From SIG454 sp045578465 (GTDB taxonomy: Bacteria > Bacillota > Clostridia > Monoglobales > Monoglobaceae): 64,000 nucleotides of DNA. Shown piece by piece: positions 15,551 through 23,912 of the stretch; positions within the stretch are counted from its first letter, which is position 1; each line of letters begins with the position of its first letter. The notes under the pieces are model-generated. The model was not told where the DNA came from. It did not search any database and was given only the letters and a program-made list of their open reading frames with translations. The stretch spans positions 1-64,000 of the forward strand of contig JAZNKJ010000039.1 of the NCBI GenBank assembly GCA_045578465.1, in the 5' to 3' direction. Made by a program: the position numbers and the translations under genes.

Positions 15551-16186
15551 ATGCTTATGCCACTTGAAGTTGAAGAAAAAGTATTTTCCAAGCAAATGCG
15601 AGGATATAATAAAGATGAGGTAGACGCCTTTATGGGCGAAATCGCAAGAGACTATGAAAAGCTCTATAAGGAAAACCTTGCATCAAGAGATAAAATCGCA
15701 ACTTTAACCGAAGCTATAACCCAGTATAAAACAATGGAGGAAACTCTCCAACAGGCAATTATCGTTGCCCAGAGTACAGGGGAAGAGATTAAGAAAAACG
15801 CTTATGCCAAGGCTGAAAACATCATAAAGGATGCGGAAAACAGAGCCTCCGAGATTATAAGCGATGCAGGAAAAGAAGTTACAAAAGTTAATTATGAATA
15901 TGAGGAAATGCGCAGAAATGTTGAGATTTTCCGAACAAGAATTATTTCTCTCCTTACTTCTCAGCTTAGCATTGTAAAGGAATTTGCAATGGCAGACCCT
16001 GTTGTAAGAAAGTCTTACGAAGCGGAAGAAGTAAAAGAAGAAGTTAAAATAGATGAAATCACAGTAGAGTCAGAGGAAATGGCTCCTGATGAGGTTTCCG
16101 ATATAATCAAAACATTAGAGCGCGTAACAATGGAACTTCCAAAGCTTGTCTTAAACGAAGACGGCGAATATGTTGCAGCTGAATAA
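15551..16186 (+). CDS. divIVA: DivIVA domain protein
   Basis: DivIVA binds negatively curved membrane at poles and septa and organises division, growth or sporulation proteins. The 211 residues start with MLMPLEVEEKVFSKQMRGYN and continue 'KDEVDAFM', the classical N-terminal membrane-binding domain, followed by a long coiled coil (about 30-145) and an acidic tail rich in Glu and Val. The ATG at 15551 follows AGGAGGT (15536-15542) by 9 bases; upstream in-frame ATGs lie before that site. It is the last gene of the miaB-to-divIVA series and is followed by a terminator. Confidence 0.92.
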   Translation: MLMPLEVEEKVFSKQMRGYNKDEVDAFMGEIARDYEKLYKENLASRDKIATLTEAITQYKTMEETLQQAIIVAQSTGEEIKKNAYAKAENIIKDAENRASEIISDAGKEVTKVNYEYEEMRRNVEIFRTRIISLLTSQLSIVKEFAMADPVVRKSYEAEEVKEEVKIDEITVESEEMAPDEVSDIIKTLERVTMELPKLVLNEDGEYVAAE

Positions 16187-16191
16187 AAAAT

Positions 16192-16225
16192 AAAATGTTC
16201 AGGAAGTTACTTTCTGAACATTTTT
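16192..16225 (+). terminator. Intrinsic terminator after divIVA
   Basis: A 15-bp stem (16192-16206 with 16210-16224, one G-U pair) closes a 3-nt loop TTA and ends in a T run. It separates divIVA from lspA. Confidence 0.88.
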
Positions 16226-16247
16226 AATATATGAAAAAGAGGATAAA

Positions 16248-16703
16248 ATGTATATTTTAATTGGATTTTTAATTTTAATTGGGGATTTTGTTACCAAGCT
16301 TCTGGTGGCAAAAAATATGGAAATCGGCGAGAGCATTAATGTTATCGACGGGGTGTTTTCCATAACCTATATAAGAAATAAGGGGATGGCATGGGGCCTC
16401 CTTCAAAACCAGAGATGGCTCTTTATTGGGGTAACCATAATTGTCTGCGCCTTTTTGATTTGGTATTTTATCAAGAATAAAGACCTTCACAAAACGGCGA
16501 AATGGGGAATAACCCTCTGCATAACAGGCGCAATCGGGAACTTAATTGACCGAATTTTTTATCCTGAGGGCGTTATTGATTTTTTAAGCGCCGACTTTAT
16601 AGATTTTCCGATTTTCAATATAGCGGATATGTCTGTTTGTATAGGTGCCGCCTTTATTATAATATACATTTTATTTTTTGAAAGCAAAACAAAAGAGAGA
16701 TAG
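16248..16703 (+). CDS. lspA: Lipoprotein signal peptidase
   Basis: LspA is the aspartyl protease that removes the signal peptide of prolipoproteins after Lgt has acted (lgt is at 3908). The 151 residues have four hydrophobic segments and both catalytic motifs: GAIGNLIDR with Asp101, and FNIADMSV with Asp127. Length is normal. AGAGGA precedes the ATG. I see no promoter in the 60 bases after the divIVA terminator, so transcription may come from readthrough or an unrecognised site. rluD follows after two bases. Confidence 0.96.
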   Translation: MYILIGFLILIGDFVTKLLVAKNMEIGESINVIDGVFSITYIRNKGMAWGLLQNQRWLFIGVTIIVCAFLIWYFIKNKDLHKTAKWGITLCITGAIGNLIDRIFYPEGVIDFLSADFIDFPIFNIADMSVCIGAAFIIIYILFFESKTKER

Positions 16704-16705
16704 AA

Positions 16706-17617
16706 ATGAACGAGATTATTTTTGATGTAAATGAAAATAATATAAGAATAGACAAGTTTTTGGCTTCTTCTCTTGAAGATTTTACCCGTTCAAGAATTCA
16801 AAAGCTTATTGACGAAGGGTGTGTTACCATAAATGACCGCCCTGTTAAAGCTAACTATAAGGTAAAATCGGGGGAAAGGGTTGCGGTCCAAATTCCTGAT
16901 GCGTCAGAGATTGATGTTGCCGCCGAAGAAATCCCTCTTGATATTGTCTATGAGGACGACTGTATGCTGGTTGTTAACAAGCCTCAGGGAATGGTTGTTC
17001 ATCCTGCGGCAGGGAATTACAGCGGAACTCTGGTTAATGCGCTTTTAAACTATTGTCCTGACTCTCTGTCGGGAATAAACGGAGAAAAACGCCCTGGGAT
17101 TCTTCATAGAATTGATAAAGACACAAGCGGACTTTTGCTTGTTGCCAAAAACGATATTGCCCATAAAAGCCTATCTGAACAGATAAAGGCTCATAGCCTT
17201 ACAAGAGAATACAGAGCTTTGGTTCACGGGAACATCAAAGAGGACGAGGGGACAATCAATGCCCCTATTGGAAGACATCCCGTAGACCGCAAAAAAATGG
17301 CAATTACTGAGAAAAATTCCCGTGAGGCAATAACTCATTTTAAGGTTTTAGAGAGGTTTCCTGGGTTTACCTATGTAAGTTGCCGTCTTGAAACAGGAAG
17401 AACTCACCAGATAAGAGTTCACCTGTCAAGCAGAGGTCATTCTATCGTAGGGGATAAAACCTATGGCGTAAAGGATAAATTCGGTTTAGAGGGACAGCTT
17501 CTCCACGCCTGCCGAGTTGGGTTTATTCATCCCATTTCGGGGGAATATATGGAGTTTATGCGTGATGTCCCCGACTATTTTGAGAATGTCCTAAGTAAGC
17601 TCAGGAGGATGCTATAA
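16706..17617 (+). CDS. RluA-family pseudouridine synthase, probably RluD
   Basis: The 303 residues contain an N-terminal S4 domain (about 13-60) and a RluA-family catalytic domain with the motif HRIDKDTSG (catalytic Asp137). TGRTHQIRVHL and a C-terminal stretch typical of the family follow. RluD makes pseudouridines in helix 69 of 23S rRNA; in Bacillota several paralogues exist (YlyB, YhcT, YjbO) and the one next to lspA is normally the YlyB/RluD type. The lspA-rluD pairing is conserved. Its end overlaps the radC start (TAATG), with AGGAGG inside the gene serving radC. Confidence 0.92.
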   Translation: MNEIIFDVNENNIRIDKFLASSLEDFTRSRIQKLIDEGCVTINDRPVKANYKVKSGERVAVQIPDASEIDVAAEEIPLDIVYEDDCMLVVNKPQGMVVHPAAGNYSGTLVNALLNYCPDSLSGINGEKRPGILHRIDKDTSGLLLVAKNDIAHKSLSEQIKAHSLTREYRALVHGNIKEDEGTINAPIGRHPVDRKKMAITEKNSREAITHFKVLERFPGFTYVSCRLETGRTHQIRVHLSSRGHSIVGDKTYGVKDKFGLEGQLLHACRVGFIHPISGEYMEFMRDVPDYFENVLSKLRRML

Positions 17618-18279
17618 TGGAAAATCTTCACGATAAACACAGAGAAAGAATGGATAAAAAGGCAAAGCTGAGCGGACTTTATAACCTGCCTGACCATGAG
17701 GTTCTGGAGATAATTTTATTCGCAGTTATTCCAAGAGGAAATACCAACGAAATTGCAAAGAGACTTCTTGATGAATTCGGAACCATATATAAAGTTTTAA
17801 CCGCAGACGAAAAGGAACTTGTTAAAATCGAGGGCGTTGGAATGCGAGCAGCGAAATTCCTGACAAGCTTATATGATGTTGTTGGGGTTGTGGAAAGGTC
17901 AATGAATTTCCCTAAGGAACAGATTAAGACCGGCGAGGACGCCATTGCTTATGCGAAAACTTTCTTTTATGGAAAGCTTACGGAACAGTTTCTTCTTATA
18001 ACCTTAAACCGCGCAGGAAATGTTATAGGAAGATATAAATTAGGGGATGGAAGCGACAAAGAACTTCATATCTACCCTAAGAACATAGTCGTAAAAGCAC
18101 TTTCCGACGAGGCAAGTGCGGTAATTCTCGCCCATAACCATCCGGGTGGAAATCTTACGCCGTCTTTTGCTGATATTCAGATGACGAATAAGATAAAGGA
18201 AGTTTTGGAGATAGTTGATATTAAGCTTTTAGACAGCGTTATTGTGTCAGGCGGAAAGGGAATAAGTATTTTAGGATAA
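17617..18279 (+). CDS. radC: RadC/MPN+ JAMM-domain protein
   Basis: The 220 residues have an N-terminal helix-hairpin-helix-like region (about 40-90) and a C-terminal JAMM metalloprotease-like domain. HNHPGGNLTPSFADI (His173, His175, Asp186) provides the zinc ligands. The old name reflects a disproved link to recombination repair; the true function of RadC proteins remains unknown. The family is often found in housekeeping loci and in mobile elements; here it sits in an ordinary housekeeping context, coupled to rluD and 20 bases before uvrB. Confidence 0.92.
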   Translation: MENLHDKHRERMDKKAKLSGLYNLPDHEVLEIILFAVIPRGNTNEIAKRLLDEFGTIYKVLTADEKELVKIEGVGMRAAKFLTSLYDVVGVVERSMNFPKEQIKTGEDAIAYAKTFFYGKLTEQFLLITLNRAGNVIGRYKLGDGSDKELHIYPKNIVVKALSDEASAVILAHNHPGGNLTPSFADIQMTNKIKEVLEIVDIKLLDSVIVSGGKGISILG

Positions 18280-18299
18280 AAGGAAAAGGAGGAGAGGAA

Positions 18300-20246
18300 A
18301 TGGATTTTAAGGTTGTTTCTAATTATAAGCCGTCAGGCGACCAGCCGAAAGCTATAAAGAGCCTTGCCCAAGGCATAGAAAACGGAAAAAAGTTCCAGAC
18401 TCTCCTTGGGGTAACAGGATCGGGTAAAACCTTTACAATGGCAAATGTTATTGAAAAGGTTAATAAGCCAACCCTTGTTTTAGCCCACAACAAAACCCTT
18501 GCGGCACAGCTTTACGGGGAGTTTAAAGAACTCTTCCCTGAAAACGCCGTGGAGTATTTTGTGTCTTATTATGACTATTATCAGCCGGAAGCATATATCC
18601 CCCACTCGGATACCTATATAGAAAAGGACGCTCAGACCAACGATGAAATTGACAAATTAAGGCATAGCGCAACGGCGGCACTCTCTGAAAGACGGGATGT
18701 TATAATTGTTGCCAGCGTGTCTTGTATCTACGGCCTTGGAGACCCTATTGATTATCATAATATGGTTATCTCTCTTCGTCCGGGAATGATAAAGGACAGA
18801 GATGAAGTTATAGATAAGCTTATTGAAATACGCTATGAAAGAAACGATGTTGCCTTTGAGAGAAATAAATTCAGGGTGCGCGGGGATGTTATAGATATAT
18901 TCCCGTCTTACTCAGGCGGAAACGCTTTAAGAGTTGAATTTTTCGGAGACGAGGTTGACAGAATAAGCGAAATAAATACCACCACGGGAGAAATTGTCGC
19001 CAACTTAAAGCATTGCGCAATTTATCCCGCCTCTCACTATGTAACCACCAAAGAGAAAATGGAGCAGGCCATAGAAAGAATTGAAAAGGAACTCTGCGAA
19101 AGAGAGAAAGAGCTCTTAGATGCTGACTGCCTTATTGAGGCACAGAGAATACGGCAGAGGACAATGTATGATATCGAAATGATGCGTGAAACAGGCTTTT
19201 GTTCGGGAATTGAAAACTATTCAAGGCATATAAGCGGACGCGAGGCTGGTTCTCCACCTTATACTCTTATGGATTATTTCCCCGATGATTTTCTTTTGAT
19301 GATTGACGAAAGCCATGTAACTCTCCCTCAGGTCAGGGCGATGTTCGCAGGGGACAGAGCGAGAAAGGATAATCTTGTCCGCTATGGTTTCCGTCTCCCG
19401 TCAGCCTATGACAACAGACCACTTAACTTTGACGAGTTTTACGACAGAATAAATCAGGCGGTGTTCATTTCTGCAACCCCTGCCGACTTTGAAAGAGAAA
19501 AATCTGAGGAAATCGTTGAGCAGGTAATCCGCCCCACAGGTCTTTTGGACCCTGAGGTTTCTATCCGCCCAATCGAAGGACAGATTGACGATTTATACGG
19601 CGAGATTATGGAGAGAGTTAAGAAAAACGAGCGTGTTTTAGTCACAACTCTAACCAAGCGAATGGCGGAGCGACTTACGGATTATTTTGAGGAGATGGAT
19701 GTTAAGGTAAGATATCTCCACTCGGATGTCCAGACCATTGAACGAATGGAAATTATCAGAGATTTGCGCCTTGGCGAGTTTGATGTTTTAGTGGGAATTA
19801 ACCTTTTAAGAGAAGGTCTTGATATCCCTGAGGTTTCTCTTGTTGCGATTTTAGATGCGGATAAAGAAGGCTTTTTAAGAAGCGAAACCTCTCTTATCCA
19901 GACAATCGGAAGAGCGGCGAGAAACGCCGAGGGCAAGGTTATAATGTATGCCGATACAATAACTGGGTCTATGGAAAGGGCAATAAACGAAACCAACCGC
20001 CGAAGAAAAATCCAGATGGAATATAACGAGGCGAATGGCATAACCCCTGAAACCATAAAGAAAAATGTCCACGGCGTAATAAGCGCAACTCTCTCCTCAG
20101 ACAGCAAAGAAGAGAAGATGGCAAGAGAGGACAGAGAAAGAACAATTGCTGAGCTTACAATCAAGATGCGACAGGCGGCAGAGCTTTTACAATTCGAGCT
20201 TGCGGCACAGCTTCGTGATGAAATAAAGAGATTACGGGAAGGTTAA
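18300..20246 (+). CDS. uvrB: Excinuclease ABC subunit B
   Basis: UvrB is the DNA damage-verifying helicase-like subunit of nucleotide excision repair, loaded by UvrA (next gene) and recruiting UvrC. The 648 residues show the Walker A GVTGSGKT (37-44) and the beta-hairpin region with YYDYYQPEAYIP that clamps DNA. Helicase motifs (IDESH, TLTKRMAE) and a C-terminal UVR domain of about 40 residues that contacts UvrC complete the protein. Length is normal. GGAGAGG precedes the ATG. uvrA begins three bases after its stop. Confidence 0.98.
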   Translation: MDFKVVSNYKPSGDQPKAIKSLAQGIENGKKFQTLLGVTGSGKTFTMANVIEKVNKPTLVLAHNKTLAAQLYGEFKELFPENAVEYFVSYYDYYQPEAYIPHSDTYIEKDAQTNDEIDKLRHSATAALSERRDVIIVASVSCIYGLGDPIDYHNMVISLRPGMIKDRDEVIDKLIEIRYERNDVAFERNKFRVRGDVIDIFPSYSGGNALRVEFFGDEVDRISEINTTTGEIVANLKHCAIYPASHYVTTKEKMEQAIERIEKELCEREKELLDADCLIEAQRIRQRTMYDIEMMRETGFCSGIENYSRHISGREAGSPPYTLMDYFPDDFLLMIDESHVTLPQVRAMFAGDRARKDNLVRYGFRLPSAYDNRPLNFDEFYDRINQAVFISATPADFEREKSEEIVEQVIRPTGLLDPEVSIRPIEGQIDDLYGEIMERVKKNERVLVTTLTKRMAERLTDYFEEMDVKVRYLHSDVQTIERMEIIRDLRLGEFDVLVGINLLREGLDIPEVSLVAILDADKEGFLRSETSLIQTIGRAARNAEGKVIMYADTITGSMERAINETNRRRKIQMEYNEANGITPETIKKNVHGVISATLSSDSKEEKMAREDRERTIAELTIKMRQAAELLQFELAAQLRDEIKRLREG

Positions 20247-20249
20247 AGT

Positions 20250-23078
20250 ATGCAAAAGGATATAATTATAAAAGGGGCAAAGGAGAACAATCTTAAAAAT
20301 ATAGATGTTAAAATCCCCAGAGATAAGCTTGTTGTTGTAACGGGCCTCTCGGGGAGCGGAAAATCTACCCTTGCCTTTGACACAATATATGCCGAGGGGC
20401 AGAGACGCTATGTTGAGTCTTTGTCCGCTTACGCGCGCCAATTTTTAGGGCAAATGGACAAGCCTGATGTTGAGAGCATTGACGGTCTTTCTCCTGCAAT
20501 CTCAATCGACCAGAAAACAACAAGCAAAAATCCCCGTTCAACTGTGGGAACAGTAACGGAGATTTATGACTATATAAGACTTTTGTTCGCAAGGATTGGA
20601 ATTCCTCATTGCCCAAATTGCGGAAAAGAAATAAAATCCCAGTCCATTGACCAGATTGTTGACGCAATAACCGCTCTTCCTGAGGGGACGAAGTTCCAGA
20701 TTCTTGCCCCTGTTGTAAGAGGAAGAAAAGGTGAGCATAACAAGGTTGTCCGCTCCGCTTTTAAAAAAGGCTTTGCCAGAGCCATAATTGACGGCGAAAT
20801 GATAGAGCTTGACGGGAGCGAAACCAATCTTGACAAACAGAAAAAACATACCATTGAAATAGTTGTTGACAGACTTTCTGTTAAAGAGGGAATGGAGAGA
20901 AGACTTGCAGATTCTCTTGAAACCGCTCTTTCTATGGCGGAGGGTATTGTCGAGGCAGACATTATCGGCGGAGAGCGAATGACTTTTTCCACTAATTATG
21001 CCTGCGATGACTGCGGAATAAGCATTGAAGAGTTGACCCCCAGAATGTTCTCGTTTAACACACCTTACGGCGCCTGTCCGAAATGTATGGGAATTGGGTC
21101 ACTTACTATGGTTGACCCCGATAAAATTATTCCTGACAAGACAAAGTCAATAGCAGAGGGTGCAATTCTTGCCTCAGGCTGGGGAAATGCTGACGAGTCG
21201 ACTATTGCGGGAATGTATTATGATGCTCTCGCTAAAAAATACAATTTCAGTTTAGACACCCCTGTTTGCGACCTTCCAAAAGAGGCTCTTGATGTGATTT
21301 TATACGGGACAAGGGGCGAAAAGCTTAAACTCAATGTTGACAGAAGATACACAAAGGGCATACAGTATGCCTCCTTTGAAGGACTTGTAAACAATCTTGA
21401 AAGACGCCACAGTGAAACCAGCTCCGAGTGGGCGAAACGAGAGATTGAGGCGATGATGATAACTCATCCTTGCCCTGAATGTAAAGGGGCAAGACTTAAA
21501 AAGGAAACTCTTGCGGTAACTGTTAAAGGCCATAACATAAATCAGGTTACGGATTTGTCAGTTAAAAAAGCCTTTGAATTTTTTGAGAATTTAGAGCTAA
21601 GCGACAAGGAGAAGATTATCTCCAAAGCGGTTTTAAAAGAAATAAGAGAAAGACTTAACTTTTTGGTGTCAGTAGGACTTGAATATCTTTCTTTATCCCG
21701 CTCGGCAGGGACACTTTCAGGGGGCGAGGCGCAGAGAATAAGACTTGCAACCCAGATTGGTTCAAGCCTTATGGGAGTTTTATATATTCTTGACGAGCCA
21801 AGCATAGGCCTTCATCAGAGGGACAACCAAAAGCTTATTGATATGCTTAAAAGACTTCGTGATTTAGGGAACACTCTCATTGTGGTTGAACACGATGAGG
21901 ATACAATGCTTGCCGCCGACCATATAATTGACATCGGCCCGGGGGCAGGAGTACACGGCGGCGAGGTTGTTGCAGAGGGAACGGCGGAAGAAATTATGAA
22001 CTGCGAGGAATCCGTCACGGGTCAGTATCTCAGCGGAAAACGAAACATTAAAGTTCCTAAGGAAAGACGAAAGGGGAATGGCAACTTCCTTGAAATCAAG
22101 GGAATGGCGGAGAACAACCTTAAAAATGTCAATGTGAAAATCCCTCTTGGGACTTTTACCTGTGTAACTGGTGTTTCAGGCAGCGGAAAGAGTTCCTTTG
22201 TTAATGAAATTCTTTATAAGAACCTTGCCAATGAGCTTAACCACGCCAAACAGCATCCTGGGAAATACAAGGAAATAAAAGGCTTTGAAAATTTAGATAA
22301 GGTAATTGATATTGACCAGTCTCCAATCGGAAGAACTCCAAGGTCAAATCCAGCTACCTATACGGGACTTTTTATGGATATAAGAGAGCTTTTTGCCTCA
22401 ACGGCGGATGCTAAAAGCCGAGGATATGGCCCTGGGCGTTTCAGCTTTAATGTTAAGGGCGGACGATGCGAGGCCTGCACGGGAGACGGCATAATCAAGA
22501 TTGAAATGCATTTCCTCCCTGATGTTTATGTGCCTTGTGAGGTATGCGGAGGAAAGAGATATAACCGTGAAACCTTAGAGGTTAGGTATAAGGGCAAGAA
22601 TATATACGAAGTTTTGGAGATGACAGTTGAAGAGGGACTTAAATTCTTTGAGAATATCCCGAAAATTGCAAGAAAGCTCCAAACTCTTTATGATGTTGGT
22701 CTTGGCTATATCAAAATCGGTCAGCCGTCAACAACTATTTCAGGCGGCGAGGCCCAAAGAGTTAAGCTTGCAACTGAGCTTTCTAAGAGAAGCACAGGGA
22801 AGACTATATATATCTTAGATGAGCCAACGACAGGTCTTCATATGGCGGATGTTGAAAAGCTTATCGAGGTCCTTACAAAGCTTGTTGATGCAGGGAATAC
22901 TGTTGTTGTTATCGAGCACAACTTAGATGTCATCAAAACCGCGGATTATATTATTGATATGGGCCCTGAGGGCGGAGACCGAGGCGGTGAGGTCGTTGCA
23001 ACGGGAACTCCAGAAGAGGTTGCAAAAAACAAAAAGTCCTATACAGGTCAGTATATCAAAAAAGTTTTAGAGAGATAA
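20250..23078 (+). CDS. uvrA: Excinuclease ABC subunit A
   Basis: UvrA is the damage-sensing dimeric ABC ATPase of nucleotide excision repair. The 942 residues contain two ABC modules: Walker A GLSGSGKS near residue 31 and GVSGSGKS near 640, with signatures LSGGEAQRI and ISGGEAQRV. They also hold zinc-binding cysteine sets (CPNCGKEI; CDDCG with CPKC; CEAC with CEVC). These features and length are standard UvrA1. The ATG at 20250 lies close to the uvrB stop, with GGAAGG in the uvrB end as the ribosome binding site. The gene converges with exoA across a hairpin. Confidence 0.98.
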   Translation: MQKDIIIKGAKENNLKNIDVKIPRDKLVVVTGLSGSGKSTLAFDTIYAEGQRRYVESLSAYARQFLGQMDKPDVESIDGLSPAISIDQKTTSKNPRSTVGTVTEIYDYIRLLFARIGIPHCPNCGKEIKSQSIDQIVDAITALPEGTKFQILAPVVRGRKGEHNKVVRSAFKKGFARAIIDGEMIELDGSETNLDKQKKHTIEIVVDRLSVKEGMERRLADSLETALSMAEGIVEADIIGGERMTFSTNYACDDCGISIEELTPRMFSFNTPYGACPKCMGIGSLTMVDPDKIIPDKTKSIAEGAILASGWGNADESTIAGMYYDALAKKYNFSLDTPVCDLPKEALDVILYGTRGEKLKLNVDRRYTKGIQYASFEGLVNNLERRHSETSSEWAKREIEAMMITHPCPECKGARLKKETLAVTVKGHNINQVTDLSVKKAFEFFENLELSDKEKIISKAVLKEIRERLNFLVSVGLEYLSLSRSAGTLSGGEAQRIRLATQIGSSLMGVLYILDEPSIGLHQRDNQKLIDMLKRLRDLGNTLIVVEHDEDTMLAADHIIDIGPGAGVHGGEVVAEGTAEEIMNCEESVTGQYLSGKRNIKVPKERRKGNGNFLEIKGMAENNLKNVNVKIPLGTFTCVTGVSGSGKSSFVNEILYKNLANELNHAKQHPGKYKEIKGFENLDKVIDIDQSPIGRTPRSNPATYTGLFMDIRELFASTADAKSRGYGPGRFSFNVKGGRCEACTGDGIIKIEMHFLPDVYVPCEVCGGKRYNRETLEVRYKGKNIYEVLEMTVEEGLKFFENIPKIARKLQTLYDVGLGYIKIGQPSTTISGGEAQRVKLATELSKRSTGKTIYILDEPTTGLHMADVEKLIEVLTKLVDAGNTVVVIEHNLDVIKTADYIIDMGPEGGDRGGEVVATGTPEEVAKNKKSYTGQYIKKVLER

Positions 23079-23108
23079 AAAATCCCCAAGAGGAAACCTC
23101 TTGGGGAT
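23077..23108. terminator. Convergent terminator between uvrA and exoA
   Basis: A perfect 12-bp GC-rich stem (23082-23093 with 23097-23108) has loop AAA. The A run at 23077-23082 gives a good U tract for the - strand gene exoA. The + side is followed by only AT-rich sequence, so termination of uvrA is weaker. Confidence 0.85.
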
Positions 23109-23112
23109 AAAT

Positions 23113-23868
23113 TTATATTTCTATTTCAAGTTCAACAGGGCAATGGTCTGAGCCAAAAATGTCGGAGCGGATGGTTGCCTCTTTAATTTTGTCTGCTATG
23201 CGGTTTGAAACGAGGAAATAGTCAATGCGCCATCCTGCGTTCTTTTCCCTTGCGCTGAAACGATAGCTCCACCAGGAATATGCCCCCTCTTTTTCGGGAT
23301 AGAGGTAGCGGAAAGAGTCCGTAAACCCGCTCTCTAAAAACTCCGTCATTTTTTCTCTCTCTTCGTCCGTAAAACCTGCATTTTTTCGGTTGGTTTTCGG
23401 GTTTTTAAGGTCGATTTCTCGATGGGCAACATTAAGGTCTCCGCAAAGGATAACGGGCTTTTTCTTATCAAGACTTATAATATAGTCCTGAAAATCCTTT
23501 TCCCATTCCATACGATAGTCAAGGCGTTTAAGCCCATCCTGAGAATTGGGGGTATAGCAGGTTACAAAATAAAAGTTTTCGTATTCTAAGGTTATAACCC
23601 TGCCCTCCTGATCGTGAGTATCAATACCGATGCCCAAAGTGACAGAAAGGGGCTTGTTTTTCGTGAAAACCGCAGTTCCCGAATAACCTTTCTTCTCAGC
23701 ATAGTTCCAGAAAGAAGTATAGAGAGGAGCGTTAACCTCTGCCTGACCCTCCTGCATCTTTGTTTCCTGCAAAGCGAAAATGTCAGCATCGCTACTGTTT
23801 AAAATTTCCTCAAAGCCTTTTCCTAAACACGCTCTGAGACCGTTAACATTCCAAGAAACTAATTTCAT
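23113..23868 (-). CDS. xth: Exodeoxyribonuclease III
   Basis: The 251-residue protein belongs to the exonuclease III / AP endonuclease family (ExoA-type). It cleaves at abasic sites and degrades DNA 3' to 5' in base excision repair. Visible motifs are MKLVSWNVNGLRA at the start, LQETK with the metal-binding Glu, CGDLNVAHREIDL, and the C-terminal GSDHCPV with the catalytic His-Asp pair. AAGGAG lies before the ATG. It sits between the two terminators at 23077-23108 and 23884-23908, so it appears to be monocistronic; no clear promoter was found in the short gap to aspS. Confidence 0.95.
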   Translation of the reverse strand: MKLVSWNVNGLRACLGKGFEEILNSSDADIFALQETKMQEGQAEVNAPLYTSFWNYAEKKGYSGTAVFTKNKPLSVTLGIGIDTHDQEGRVITLEYENFYFVTCYTPNSQDGLKRLDYRMEWEKDFQDYIISLDKKKPVILCGDLNVAHREIDLKNPKTNRKNAGFTDEEREKMTEFLESGFTDSFRYLYPEKEGAYSWWSYRFSAREKNAGWRIDYFLVSNRIADKIKEATIRSDIFGSDHCPVELEIEI

Positions 23869-23883
23869 AACTTTCTCCTTATC

Positions 23884-23908
23884 AAAAAGGCACGGAAAAC
23901 CGTGCCTT
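23884..23908 (-). terminator. Terminator of aspS
   Basis: A 9-bp GC-rich stem (23887-23895 with 23900-23908) with loop AAAA on the + strand; on the - strand it is followed by a U tract from the A run at 23884-23888. It directly follows the aspS stop in - strand direction. Confidence 0.85.
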
Positions 23909-23912
23909 ATTT

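Noticed and set aside
19682..20164. 160-codon open frame on the - strand opposite uvrB
   Set aside because: It is an antisense shadow of a conserved gene; Ser/Leu-rich composition reflects the complementary codons.
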